A stretch of DNA of 64,000 bases from Nocardia tengchongensis (GTDB taxonomy: Bacteria > Actinomycetota > Actinomycetes > Mycobacteriales > Mycobacteriaceae): positions 7,440,001 through 7,504,000 of the forward strand of contig NZ_CP074371.1 in assembly GCF_018362975.1 (NCBI RefSeq), read 5' to 3'. How positions within the stretch are numbered: position 1 is the stretch's first letter; each line of letters starts with the position of its first letter. Shown piece after piece: positions 18,888 through 27,783 of the stretch. Position numbers and translations under genes: made by a program. The notes under the pieces are model-generated. The model was given only the letters and a program-made list of their open reading frames with translations. It was not told the DNA's origin and ran no database searches.

Positions 18888-19529
18888 ATGAATCCGATTG
18901 TCACACGGTTGATGTCGACGGTCGCCGGCCAGCTGGGCCACCCCCACGGCCCCCTCGGCAAGCTCGTCGCCCGCCTGCTCAACCGCGGCAACCACCCGCT
19001 GATCGAGGCCGCCGTCACCGCCGCCGAGGTCACCCCCACCGATGCGGCCGCCGACATCGGCTTCGGCGGCGGTCTCGGCCTTACGCTGCTGTTGGGCCGG
19101 GTCGGCACCACCGGCACCGTGACCGGCGTCGAACTCTCCGCGGACATGCTCACCCGGGCGCGCGCCGAGTACGCGGCCGACGTGTCCTCCAACCGGCTGC
19201 GCCTCGTCGAGGGGTCGCTCACCGGGCTGCCCCTGGCGGACGACTCGCTGGATGCCGTAATCACCTGCAACACCATCTATTTCGTGCCCGAGCTGGACGC
19301 GGCGTGCGCCGAGTTGGCTCGCGTCCTGAAACCCAAGGGCCGCTTGGTGATCGGCATCGGGGATCCCGACGCCATGGCGAAAATGCCGTTCACCTCATAC
19401 GGATTCACGCTCCGACCGGTCGCCGAAGTCCGTGCGGCGCTGGAGCGGGCCGGCCTCACGGTCGATCAGCGTGAGGTCACCAACAGGCCGATGACGGGCC
19501 ATCTGCTCATCGCCCGCCCCACCGGGTAG
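18888..19529 (+). CDS. Class I SAM-dependent methyltransferase
   Basis: A 213-residue protein with motif I in AADIGFGGGLGLTLLL, motif II acidic residue in VTGVELS, and the motif IV-V region LDAVITCNTIYFVPE. It resembles UbiE/Methyltransf_11 proteins that act on lipids or small molecules. Two prolines and basic residues precede the core (GHPHGPLGKLVARLL), as in several mycolate-bacteria methyltransferases. ATG at 18888 has no strong Shine-Dalgarno; a possible -10 box TAGCCT ten bases upstream would give a leaderless transcript. The substrate is unknown. Confidence 0.85.
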   Translation: MNPIVTRLMSTVAGQLGHPHGPLGKLVARLLNRGNHPLIEAAVTAAEVTPTDAAADIGFGGGLGLTLLLGRVGTTGTVTGVELSADMLTRARAEYAADVSSNRLRLVEGSLTGLPLADDSLDAVITCNTIYFVPELDAACAELARVLKPKGRLVIGIGDPDAMAKMPFTSYGFTLRPVAEVRAALERAGLTVDQREVTNRPMTGHLLIARPTG

Positions 19530-19635
19530 GGGTCGGCTGGTCGCGGGCCGGGCGGACTTCGGTTGCGCCCGGGCCTTCGCGGCCGCCATGAAGTGATCGT
19601 CGACGGGTTCCGACACACCCCTGTCCCGAAAACGT

Positions 19636-19664
19636 TTGACATCTAATCATTCGATATCTAACGT
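19636..19664 (+). promoter_or_regulatory. Promoter of exporter operon with repeat elements
   Basis: TTGACA at 19636-19641 and TAACGT at 19659-19664 are separated by 17 bases, a near-consensus vegetative promoter. ATCTAA occurs as a direct repeat inside it (19641-19646, 19655-19660), and AACGTTT is repeated at 19631 and 19660, placing candidate operator half-sites over both boxes. The MarR regulator encoded at 21574 is the natural candidate to bind here. Confidence 0.75.
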
Positions 19665-19698
19665 TTCACTCGGATTGGTTCTACCGAGGAGGAACGTG

Positions 19699-21168
19699 GT
19701 GGCTGTCGACAGGGCCGGGGCGAGTCCCCCGGTGTGGGACGAGGTCGAGCCGACACCGGCGACCACCCGGCAGTGGGCCGTGCTCGTGGTGGTTTCGTTG
19801 ACGCAGTTGATGATTGCGCTCGACGCGACCGTGATGAATGTGGCGTTGCCGTCGGCGCAGGCGGACCTCGGGTTCTCCGATTCGGGGCGGGCGTGGGTCA
19901 TCACCGCGTACACGCTGGCGTTCGGCGGGCTGCTGCTGATCGGGGGCAGGCTGTCGGATCTGCTCGGGCGGCGACGGGCGCTCACCATCGGATTGGCGGG
20001 ATTCGCGCTGGCCTCCGGGGCCGCCGGGTTGGCGCGAAATCTGGCCGAACTGGTCGCGGCCCGAGCGGCGCAAGGCGTGTTCGGCGCGTTGCTCGCGCCG
20101 ACGGTGCTGGGCCTGGTGAGCGTGACCTTCGCCGATCCCCGGCTGCGGGCGAAAGCCTTCGCGGTGTTCGGGGCGATCGCCGGTGGCGGTGGCGCGATCG
20201 GGCTGGTGCTGGGCGGGCTGCTGACGCAGACCCTGAGCTGGCGCTGGTGCTGCTACGTGAACATCGCGCTGGTGGCCGTGGTCCTGGCCGGTAGCCGGCT
20301 GCTGGTGCCGGGTGATCGCGGGATCCGCCGGGAACGGCTCGATGTCGTCGGCGCGGTCCTGGCGACCGGCGGCGTCACGGCGGTCGTGTTCGGTGCGTCC
20401 CAGGCCGCGACCTCGGGGTGGGCGTCGATGTCGACGCTCGCTCCCGGAGCGGGCGGGGTGATCGGGCTGGCTCTGTTCGGGCTGTGGGAGGCGCGGGTCG
20501 CCGATCCGCTGCTGCCGCTGGGACTGTTCGCGAACCGCAATCGGGTGGGGGCGGTGCTGACGGTGGCCTGCGCGGTCGCCGGGATGCTCGCACTGTTCCT
20601 GTTCCTCACCTACTACCTGCAATCGGTGCTCGGATACGGCCCGCTGCGGGCCGGGCTGGCTTTCCTGCCGCTGTCGTTGGCGGTAGCCGCTGCGGCGCAG
20701 TTGATTTCGGCTCGCCTGACGCATCGGGTCGCGCCGCGCACGCTGATCGTGCCCGGGTTGTGCGGCGCCGGGCTCGCCATGGCATTGCTCACCCGGCTGA
20801 CCCCGGACAGTCACTACGCCTCCGGCGTGCTGCCCGCACTGCTGCTGCTCGGCGCGGGAATGGGCTGCGTCTTCGCCCCCGCGATCAGTGTGGCCACCGC
20901 CGACGCGCCGCCCCGGCAGGCGGGCGTGGTGGCGGCCGTGGTGAACGCCGGTCAGCAGATCGGCGGCTCGCTCGGGGTCGCCGTGCTCAACACCGTCGCC
21001 ACCAGCGCGGCCGCCGGGTTCCTGGCCGGACGTCCGGACCGATCCGCCGTCGCCGCCGTGGTCCACGGCTACACCACCGCCACCGCCTGGGCGGCGGCGC
21101 TGCTCTTCCTCGCCGCACTCGCGGCGGGGTTGCTCATCACCGGAAATCCACGAAAGGGAAACCAATGA
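19699..21168 (+). CDS. MFS multidrug exporter, DHA2 (EmrB/QacA) type
   Basis: A 489-residue, 14-helix drug:proton antiporter. LDATVMNVALPSAQADLGFS in helix 1 is the family signature; GGRLSDLLGRRRAL is motif A between helices 2 and 3, and GGGGAIGLVLGG corresponds to motif C of proton antiporters. Start: GAGGAGG precedes two adjacent GTG codons at 19696 and 19699; spacing favours 19699. It is followed by an ATGA-overlapped NTF2-like gene and a MarR gene, indicating a ligand-inducible efflux operon. The substrate is not predictable. Confidence 0.93.
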   Translation: MAVDRAGASPPVWDEVEPTPATTRQWAVLVVVSLTQLMIALDATVMNVALPSAQADLGFSDSGRAWVITAYTLAFGGLLLIGGRLSDLLGRRRALTIGLAGFALASGAAGLARNLAELVAARAAQGVFGALLAPTVLGLVSVTFADPRLRAKAFAVFGAIAGGGGAIGLVLGGLLTQTLSWRWCCYVNIALVAVVLAGSRLLVPGDRGIRRERLDVVGAVLATGGVTAVVFGASQAATSGWASMSTLAPGAGGVIGLALFGLWEARVADPLLPLGLFANRNRVGAVLTVACAVAGMLALFLFLTYYLQSVLGYGPLRAGLAFLPLSLAVAAAAQLISARLTHRVAPRTLIVPGLCGAGLAMALLTRLTPDSHYASGVLPALLLLGAGMGCVFAPAISVATADAPPRQAGVVAAVVNAGQQIGGSLGVAVLNTVATSAAAGFLAGRPDRSAVAAVVHGYTTATAWAAALLFLAALAAGLLITGNPRKGNQ

Positions 21169-21542
21169 CCGTCGAAGATCAGGTGCGCGAGTTGTGCCGG
21201 CGCTGGGCCGCGGCCGAGCAGCTCGAAGACGTTGCGGCACTGAACGATCTGACTGTTCCGGACTTCACCCTGGTCGGGCCGGCCGGGTTCGTGCTCGACA
21301 AGGGCGCGTGGCTGGACCGCTACCGCAACGGGGCGCTGCGGACCACGTCGATCGTGTGGGAGGACCCGGTCACCGTCCGCGATTACGGTGCCGCCGCCAT
21401 CGCGATCGGCCGCTATGTCCAGGAGGCCGAATACCAGGGCAACAAGGCCGACGGCCGGTTCCGGAGCACGCATGTCGCGGTCGAGCGGGACAGCCGCTGG
21501 CTGCTGGCCGGACTGCATCTGAGCACCAGCGTCGGACCGTAG
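21165..21542 (+). CDS. NTF2-like (DUF4440-type) protein
   Basis: A 125-residue cone-shaped alpha+beta-barrel protein. VRELCRRWAAAEQLEDVAALNDL is the N-terminal helical hairpin; FTLVGPAGFVLDKGAWL and STHVAVERDSRWLLAGLH are barrel strands typical of DUF4440/SnoaL-like folds. Its ATG overlaps the exporter stop (ATGA), so the two are translationally coupled. It may bind or modify the compound exported; this is inference. Confidence 0.85.
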   Translation: MTVEDQVRELCRRWAAAEQLEDVAALNDLTVPDFTLVGPAGFVLDKGAWLDRYRNGALRTTSIVWEDPVTVRDYGAAAIAIGRYVQEAEYQGNKADGRFRSTHVAVERDSRWLLAGLHLSTSVGP

Positions 21543-21573
21543 CGGCGCGAATCCATCGAGGTACGTTGAGGGA

Positions 21574-22014
21574 ATGCCGAGACCCGACCGAACCCCCGTA
21601 GGCCTGGTTCTGACCCGCACCGCGAAGACGGTCAGCCGTGCCTTCGACGAGACCCTCGCCGCCTCTGGAGGTTCGCTGCCGGTCTGGCTGATTCTGCTGA
21701 CCTTGAAGACCCAGCAGCTCGGCAACCAGCGAGAGCTGGCGAAGGCGGTGGGTATCGAGGGCGCGACGCTCACCCACCACCTCACCGCGATGGAGAACGA
21801 GGGCCTCGTCACCCGCCGCCGGGATCCGGCCAACCGCCGGGTGCAGCAGGTGGAACTCACCGAGCGCGGGGACGCCCTGTTCCTGCGGCTGGCCGGTGCG
21901 GCCGCTGCCCACGATCAGCGCCTGCGGGCCGGATTCAGCGATGACGAGGTCGCCGTGCTCAGCGATCTGCTGGACCGGCTGGCGCACAACATGAACAAGC
22001 CGACCGTCCCCTGA
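21574..22014 (+). CDS. MarR-family transcriptional regulator
   Basis: A 146-residue winged-helix regulator. NQRELAKAVGIEGATLTHHL is the HTH and TRRRDPANRRVQQVELTERG the wing with its basic tip, both typical of MarR. It is the third gene of the rightward operon starting with the MFS exporter, 31 bases after the NTF2-like gene. It probably autoregulates the operon through the repeats in the promoter at 19636-19664. Confidence 0.92.
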   Translation: MPRPDRTPVGLVLTRTAKTVSRAFDETLAASGGSLPVWLILLTLKTQQLGNQRELAKAVGIEGATLTHHLTAMENEGLVTRRRDPANRRVQQVELTERGDALFLRLAGAAAAHDQRLRAGFSDDEVAVLSDLLDRLAHNMNKPTVP

Positions 22015-22064
22015 CCCCGGTTCGAGGTCACCCGGGGGTCGGCATCGCCCGAACTGGAGTGACC

Positions 22065-22886
22065 ATGAACCCCGAACTGCTCGCCAAGCTCATCCGATTC
22101 CAGCAGCCCGAGAAGGCGCTGCCCTACCTGAACGGTCTCGACGACGCCCGCGTCGCCGGACTGTTCGACCTCGATCCGGGCGAATACCGGGACCTGCGTG
22201 CGGGATTCGCCGATCAGACCCGCCGGGCCGCCGAGGAACTGCTCGAGGATGCCGAATTGGCGGCACAGGTGGACCGGCTGCCGTTCACGGCGGGTCAGCA
22301 CGTGCTCGCGCTCGGTGAGAGTTCCACGGCGGATCGACTGTCCTGGTTCGAGATTCTGCGTCAACTGCTGGCCATCCGCCGCCCCGGCGACGCGATCAAG
22401 TTGACCAATGCGGCCGTAACCGGTTGCACCACAACACAAGCGCTGACCGCACTGCCGGGCCTGGGCTTCCAGCGCCCGGACTGGGTGCTGTGCCAGCTCG
22501 GCGCGAACGACGCACAACGGCTGGGCAGCACCCGAACCCGGCTGGTCAGTGCCACCGAGACCGCACGCAATCTGCTGCTGTTGCGCGACCGCGGCCTGGA
22601 AATCACGTCCGCACAGTGGGTTTGGCTCACCCCGACCGCGGTCGACGAGGGCCGCGCGGCCACCTTCACCCATTTCCAGAGGGCCGGAATCACCTGGGCC
22701 ACAGCGGATATGGCGGACACGGCGAAGGTGCTGTCCGTGCAACCGGAACCCGTGGTCGACGCCCTGTCGGTCACCGAACCCCTCCCAGGAGCCGAGCTAC
22801 ATCTCGACGACGGCGTGCATCTGACCATCGACGGCCAGATGGCGGTCACGGTCGAGCTGGTCGCCTCCCTGTCCCGGATTTCCTGA
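22065..22886 (+). CDS. SGNH/GDSL-hydrolase-like protein
   Basis: A 273-residue soluble protein. VLALGESSTADRLSW looks like block I of SGNH esterases with GDS replaced by GES; CQLGANDAQRL matches the GxND block III; LDDGVHLTIDGQ matches the C-terminal DxxH block V. So Ser, Asn, Asp and His of the fold are all in place, while the block I Asp is Glu. The N-terminal ~80 residues form a helical extension not usual in the family. ATG at 22065 follows GGAG at good spacing; a GTG six bases earlier is less well placed. The substrate is unknown. Confidence 0.75.
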   Translation: MNPELLAKLIRFQQPEKALPYLNGLDDARVAGLFDLDPGEYRDLRAGFADQTRRAAEELLEDAELAAQVDRLPFTAGQHVLALGESSTADRLSWFEILRQLLAIRRPGDAIKLTNAAVTGCTTTQALTALPGLGFQRPDWVLCQLGANDAQRLGSTRTRLVSATETARNLLLLRDRGLEITSAQWVWLTPTAVDEGRAATFTHFQRAGITWATADMADTAKVLSVQPEPVVDALSVTEPLPGAELHLDDGVHLTIDGQMAVTVELVASLSRIS

Positions 22887-22911
22887 CTCTCGAGACCAAG
22901 GATCACCGCTC

Positions 22912-23571
22912 ATGACGATCATCGCCCCCCGCTCCAGACTCCTGACACTGGTCCCCGTCCTGCCCTTCACCGGGCTCACCATCGCCTATGTCGCCACGAA
23001 TTCCGCTACGCCGCACCCGGATGCCAGCGGTGCGGCCGTTCTGGCCTACACCACCGCCCATCAGGACCTGATCCATCTCGGCGCGTTTCTGCTGCTGCTG
23101 TCGGCCGCTCCGCTCGTCCTCGCGACCGGGCTGTTGCACCGGGCGCTGCGGGCCCCGGCCATCGCGGTCATGGGCGGAGCGCTCGCCGCGTCCGGGCTCA
23201 CCCTCAGCGCACTGTTCTCCTGGACCGGTGCGCGGCTACCCAGTTCGGCCGCACCGGAATCGGCGCGGGCGTTCGCCGATCTGGCGTTCCTGACCGGCGG
23301 GCCCGCCTATGCCGCCGGGTTCGGGCTGCTCGCCCTGGGCCTGTCGATTCCGGTGCTGATGGACACCGAATTGCCCCGCTGGGTCGGCATCTTCGGATTG
23401 GTGATCGCCGGCGCGGCGGCGCTCTCGACACTGGCGCTGGTGGCCTCCGGGTTCACCTATCTGCTGCCGGTGGTCCGCTTCGGCGGGCTGATCTGGCTGA
23501 TCTGCACCGCCGTCGTGGTGTCGCGGCGTGCGTCGTTCCCGACGGAATCCGCGCTCCCCGCGCATGTTTGA
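22912..23571 (+). CDS. Six-helix membrane protein, function unknown
   Basis: A 219-residue protein with six predicted transmembrane helices and short loops. The first loop (NSATPHPDASGAAVLAYTTAHQ) would be extracytoplasmic. Its layout recalls DUF4386-like small integral membrane proteins, but I cannot assign it firmly. It follows the SGNH-like gene by 25 bases with AAGGA before ATG, and precedes the SDR gene by 12 bases, so it belongs to the same operon. Confidence 0.7.
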   Translation: MTIIAPRSRLLTLVPVLPFTGLTIAYVATNSATPHPDASGAAVLAYTTAHQDLIHLGAFLLLLSAAPLVLATGLLHRALRAPAIAVMGGALAASGLTLSALFSWTGARLPSSAAPESARAFADLAFLTGGPAYAAGFGLLALGLSIPVLMDTELPRWVGIFGLVIAGAAALSTLALVASGFTYLLPVVRFGGLIWLICTAVVVSRRASFPTESALPAHV

Positions 23572-23583
23572 AAGGTCACCGCA

Positions 23584-24348
23584 ATGATCAGCAGCTATTC
23601 CGACCTGTCCGGCAAGACCGCCGTCGTCACCGGCGGCTCGCGAGGCATCGGCGCGCGGACCGCGCGCGCCCTGGCCGCCAATGGGGCGCGGGTCTGCGTG
23701 GTGGGCCGCGACGAGCAGGCTCTGGGCGAGGTGGTCACCGCGATCACCGGTGCGGGCGGGACCGCGGTCGCCGCCGTCGCCGACGTCACCTCCGACGCCG
23801 ACCTCACCGCCGTGCGTGCACTGGTCGAGAACGAGCTCGGTCCGGTCGATATCCTCGCCGCGTTCGCCGGCGGTCAGGGCTACCCCACGCCGAGTGCCGA
23901 ACTCACCGAGCAACGCTGGCATCAGGTCCTCGACTCCGATCTGACCTCGGTCTTCCTGACCATCCGCACCTTTCTGACCGGCATGATCGAGCGGGCGCAC
24001 GGCAGCATCATCACCATGTCCTCCGCGGCGGGACGGCAACCGTCCCAGGCGAATCTGGCCTACGGCGTCGCCAACGCGGGCGTGGTGATGCTCACCCGTC
24101 ACCTGGCCACCGAGCTCGGCCCGCACGGCATCCGCGTCAATGCGCTGGCCCCCACCGCCATCCGCACCGAGAAGGTCGCCGCCAATATGCCCGAGGCGGT
24201 TCAGCAGCAGGTCGCGGCGCAGCATCCACTGCGCCGCCTGGGCACCCCTGACGATGTCGCGGAGGCCGCACTGTTCCTGGCCTCGGATGCCTCCGCCTAT
24301 CTGACCGGCATCACCATCGATGTCGCCGGGGGCCGGATCACCAACTGA
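23584..24348 (+). CDS. SDR-family oxidoreductase with altered catalytic site
   Basis: A 254-residue classical SDR. TGGSRGIGARTARALA is the NAD(P)-binding glycine motif, MSSAAGRQ carries the catalytic Ser, and LGTPDDVAEAALFLASDAS is a typical C-terminus. The active-site YxxxK is YGVAN here: the Tyr is kept but the Lys is Asn. The usual NNAG is AFAGG. These changes would weaken normal hydride transfer. It is the last gene of the operon, ended by a strong terminator. Confidence 0.88.
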   Translation: MISSYSDLSGKTAVVTGGSRGIGARTARALAANGARVCVVGRDEQALGEVVTAITGAGGTAVAAVADVTSDADLTAVRALVENELGPVDILAAFAGGQGYPTPSAELTEQRWHQVLDSDLTSVFLTIRTFLTGMIERAHGSIITMSSAAGRQPSQANLAYGVANAGVVMLTRHLATELGPHGIRVNALAPTAIRTEKVAANMPEAVQQQVAAQHPLRRLGTPDDVAEAALFLASDASAYLTGITIDVAGGRITN

Positions 24349-24360
24349 GGCCCACCGCGA

Positions 24361-24404
24361 GACGCACTGTGCCCCATGCCTTCCGGCATGGGGCACAGTG
24401 CGTC
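24361..24404. terminator. Bidirectional terminator between convergent SDR and lipid kinase genes
   Basis: A perfect 20-bp stem (24361-24380 with 24385-24404) closes a TTCC tetraloop. It lies in the 60-base gap between two converging genes. Confidence 0.9.
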
Positions 24405-24408
24405 GGTG

Positions 24409-25335
24409 TCAGGGGACGAGGACGTCCAGGACGCCGGGGTGGGCGCGGAACAGGGCCGGGAGGTGGCCGGCCGGGTCGCCGTCCGCGGTGGCGGGGGCGC
24501 CGGGGGCGGTGAGGCGGATCTCGCGGGCCCGGTACTGGACGGCGGCCGGGTGGTCGATGCGCTTGCCGGCCGACAGGGTCGGGAGCAGGCGCAGCATTTC
24601 CAGGCGGGACATGGCGCCGACGACGGTGAGGTCGAGCAGGCCGTCGTCGATCTCGGCGTCGGGGGTGATGCGCATGCCGCCGCCGTAGGTGCTGGTGTTG
24701 CCGACCGCCACCATGACCGCGTCGAGTTCGAGGACCGTGCCGTCGGGGTGGTCCGGGGAACCGGTCAGTTCGATGCGATACGGGACCGCGAGCTTGCCCA
24801 CGAGTTCCAGCAGGGCGGCGACGGTGTAGCGCATGGGACCGTTGGGCCAGCGTAAGGCGTTGGCGCGCAGGGTGACCCGGGCGTCGAGGCCGGTGCCGGT
24901 GACGGTGGCGAACCAGACGGCGCGACCCGATTCCTCGGTCTCGACGGTGCCGAGGTCGATGGCACGGGTGCGGCCGTCGAGGATGGTGGCCACCGCGGCG
25001 GCGGTGTCGTCGGGGATGCCGAGTTCGCGGGCCAGGTCGTTGCCGGTGCCGCCGGGTATCAGGCCCAGCGGTACGCCGGTGCCGGCGAGCGCCTGCAGCA
25101 CGACGCCGACCAGGCCGTCGCCGCCCGCCGCCACCACGGCGTCGGGACGCTTGTCGGGGTCGGCCAGCGCCTTGCGGACCAGTCGTTCGCTGTCGGCGGC
25201 CGACTCGCCGCGGATCTCGGTGACCTGGACGCCGAATTCGACGAACCGGTTGGCCGCCTCGACGGCGACCAGTGCGCCCTTGCCGTGACCGGAGAGCGCG
25301 TTGGTCACCAGGGCGATGGAGCGGATGGTTCTCAC
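24409..25335 (-). CDS. Diacylglycerol kinase-family lipid kinase
   Basis: A 308-residue DAGK-catalytic-domain protein. AAGGDGLVGVVLQAL is the nucleotide-binding GGDG motif and LIPGGTGNDLARELGI the second glycine motif; the C-terminal half is the beta-sandwich of YegS/DgkB enzymes. By position next to an FAD-linked oxidase, TetR and glpD it corresponds to M. tuberculosis Rv2252, a lipid kinase placed in phosphatidylinositol-mannoside synthesis. It would phosphorylate diacylglycerol or related lipids at the membrane. Its ATG overlaps the oxidase stop (ATGA). Confidence 0.92.
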   Translation of the reverse strand: MRTIRSIALVTNALSGHGKGALVAVEAANRFVEFGVQVTEIRGESAADSERLVRKALADPDKRPDAVVAAGGDGLVGVVLQALAGTGVPLGLIPGGTGNDLARELGIPDDTAAAVATILDGRTRAIDLGTVETEESGRAVWFATVTGTGLDARVTLRANALRWPNGPMRYTVAALLELVGKLAVPYRIELTGSPDHPDGTVLELDAVMVAVGNTSTYGGGMRITPDAEIDDGLLDLTVVGAMSRLEMLRLLPTLSAGKRIDHPAAVQYRAREIRLTAPGAPATADGDPAGHLPALFRAHPGVLDVLVP

Positions 25336-26967
25336 GGAATCAGCTTCCCAGGGTTCAGGATTCCGGTGGGATCCACGGCGTTCTTCACCGCGCGCAGCAC
25401 CTGAACGCCCAGGTCACCGATCTCGTCGGTCATCCAGGGGCGGTGGTCGGCGCCGATCGCGTGGTGGTGGGTGATGGTGCCGCCCGCGGCCACGATGGCA
25501 TCGCCCGCGGCCTTCTTGGCGACGGCCCAGCCGGCGATCGGGTCCTGCGCCTGCTTGGCGACGACGGTGAAGTACAGCGACGCACCGGTGGGGTAGGTGT
25601 GCGAGATGTGGCACATGACCAGGGCCGGCAGGCCGAGCGCGTCGACCAGCGCCGCGGTCACCTTTGCCTTGAGATTGTCGAGATTGCTCCAGGTGGTGGC
25701 GGTTTCGAGGGTCTCGCACAGCACGCCCACGTCCAGCAGCGCGTCCCGCAGGTAGGGGGCGGCGAAACGGCCGTGCTCCCATTCGCGGGCCGGGCCCTCG
25801 CCGAGAGCGGTGCCGCCGGCGGCGGCCAGCAGGGCGGCGGCCTCGGTGCTGCGCGCGGCCACGTGCGCGGCGGTGCCCTCGAAGGTGGTGACGGCCAGGC
25901 AGCCGCCGACGGCCGCGCCGCCGATGTCTCCGGCGCGGGCCAGGTTCAGGCCGGTCTCGGCCTCGTCGGAGAGCCGCATGACGGTGGGGGCGGCCCCGGC
26001 CTGGATGACCGCGCGCAGCGCGGCCGCGCCGGTGGCGAAGTCGGGGAAGGACCAGGCCTGGTAGCCGGTGGTCTCGGGGACCGGGTGCACGCGCAGGGTG
26101 ACCTCGGTGATGATGCCGAGGGTGCCCTCGGAGCCGGAGAACAGTTCGCGCAGATCGGGTCCGGCGGCGGAGGCGGGGGCGCGGCCCAGGTCGAGATCGC
26201 CTGCGGGGGTGGCGATCCGGAAGCGCTGGATCATGTCGTCGAAGCGGCCGTAGCCGGCCGAGGCCTGGCCCGAGGAGCGGGTGGCCGCGAAGCCGCCGAT
26301 GGTGGCGTATTCGAAGCTCTGCGGGAAATGGCCGAGCGAAAGACCGTGGCGGGCAAGCAGTTCCTCGGCCTGCGGGCCGGTGAGGCCCGCGCCGAGGGTG
26401 GCGGTGCCGCTGACCGGGTCGACGTCGGTGAGGGTGTCGAGGCGGCGCAGGTCGAGGGCGATGACGGCCGGGAACTCGCCGCGGGCCGGGTCGAGGCCGC
26501 CGACGACGCTGGTGCCGCCACCGAAGGGCACGACCGCGATGGCGTTGGCGGCGCAGTACTTCAGGACCGCGAGGACTTCGTCGTGGTCGGCGGGGAAGGC
26601 GACGGCGTCGGGCGCGTCCTGCTCGCCCTCGGCGCGGCGGCGCGAGCAGGTCGGGGGTGGACTTGCCACCGGCGCGGACCAGCCGGTCGCGGTGGTCGAT
26701 CGACAGGTTCTCGGCTCCGACCACCGCGACGAGCCCGGCATGCTGATCCGGCGTGAGCGCCGAGGCGCGCAACGGCACATCGCCCTCATCGCGACGGGTC
26801 GCCGGCTCGCCGGACACCCCGAATACCTGCGTGAGCAGTCCCCGGATCTGCACGGACAGTGGTTTGTGTCCGGCCGGGGAACCCCAGGCGTCCCACACCA
26901 TACTCGCGCGGGCGTGCGCCTCGCCCGAGTTTTCGGTGGATGCGGAAGCTGCTTGTGTGTCGACCAT
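25332..26967 (-). CDS. FAD-binding oxidase, alkyl-DHAP-synthase-like, frameshifted as sequenced
   Basis: The product is an FAD-linked oxidase of the vanillyl-alcohol-oxidase fold. VPFGGGTSVVGGL and YATIGGFAATRSSGQASAGYG are FAD-binding segments, and NPGKLIP closes the cap domain; it matches the Rv2251 position and type. The N-terminal ~108 codons (MVDTQAASAS to GKSTPDLL) are in one frame, and the rest (RRRAEGEQDAPDAV onward) in another. The switch is at 26641-26643, where one base in CTCGCG appears to be extra; removing it restores LLRRRAEG. The downstream kinase overlaps its stop, so the two are one operon. Either a sequence error or a real mutation; the C-terminal 430 codons show no decay. 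Confidence 0.85.
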
Positions 26968-26969
26968 GC

Positions 26970-27002
26970 GTTACAGTGTGACATAGAATGTCAAGCAGTA
27001 AC
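26970..27002. promoter_or_regulatory. TetR operator in divergent oxidase/TetR region
   Basis: TGACAT (26979-26984) and ATGTCA (26988-26993) form a perfect inverted repeat with a 3-base spacer, flanked by GTTAC (26970) and GTAAC (26998-27002), also inverted. The element starts three bases upstream of the oxidase ATG and covers the short gap to the TetR gene, so one bound repressor could control both directions. Confidence 0.8.
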
Positions 27003-27029
27003 GGCAACTACTCTCCCATGGTGGCAACC

Positions 27030-27626
27030 ATGAGTTCTACCGAACCATCATCCGCCGTCGACCGGGCCATCCTGGACGCGGCACGCGCCTGCGTGGCCGA
27101 ATTCGGCGTCCGGCGCACCACCCTGACCGAGGTGGCCCGTCGCGCGGGCGTCAGCCGTCCCACCGTGTATCGCCGCTGGCCCGACACCGGCTCGCTGGTG
27201 GCCGACCTGCTGGTGCGTGAACTGCGCGAGATCATCGTCGACACCGCCCCCAGCACCGGCACCGCCCGCGCGCGCCTGGTCGGCGCGATCGTCGGCGGCG
27301 GGTCGATGATCCGCCGAAACCCCCTGTTCGCCAAGATCTTCCGCGCCGACGCCGACGTCATGCAGACCTACGTGTTCGAGCGCCTGGGCCGCAACCAGCG
27401 CGCCCTCATCGACCTGTTCGCCGACGGCATCCGGCAAGGCCAGGCCGACAACTCCATTCGCGACGGCGACCCCCAGCACCTGGCCGCCATGCTGCTGCTC
27501 ATCTCCCAATCCGCGGTCCAGTCCGCCTCCGCGTTCGCGGTGGTGCTCGACAGCGACCACCTCGACGCCGAACTGACCCACGCCCTGGACGGCTACCTCA
27601 CGCCCGGCGACCCCGGCCCGCGATGA
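27030..27626 (+). CDS. TetR-family transcriptional regulator
   Basis: A 198-residue repressor. TTLTEVARRAGVSRPTVYRR is the helix-turn-helix; the C-terminal part is the variable ligand-binding domain. Candidate ATGs lie at 26988 (inside the operator, unlikely), 27018 and 27030; the last follows GGTGG and is preferred. It corresponds to Rv2250c between glpD and the flavoprotein. It probably controls the oxidase-lipid kinase operon through the palindrome at 26979-26993; glpD lies 157 bases downstream. Confidence 0.9.
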   Translation: MSSTEPSSAVDRAILDAARACVAEFGVRRTTLTEVARRAGVSRPTVYRRWPDTGSLVADLLVRELREIIVDTAPSTGTARARLVGAIVGGGSMIRRNPLFAKIFRADADVMQTYVFERLGRNQRALIDLFADGIRQGQADNSIRDGDPQHLAAMLLLISQSAVQSASAFAVVLDSDHLDAELTHALDGYLTPGDPGPR

Positions 27627-27783
27627 CCACGTCCGGCGACCGAATCTCGTCCCGCGCAACGATTCCGCTCCTTCGGGCGGATACGGCGCGGCACGGAGCG
27701 GGCGCCGGAACCGCGGACCGATCGGCCGTCCGGCGCCACGGACTCATTCCCTTCCATCGACACCCGCATCGAAAGGCCCTGAT

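Noticed and set aside
18699..18995. Leftward 98-codon frame across the valS/methyltransferase gap
   Set aside because: It overlaps the conserved methyltransferase start and has no ribosome binding site or family resemblance.
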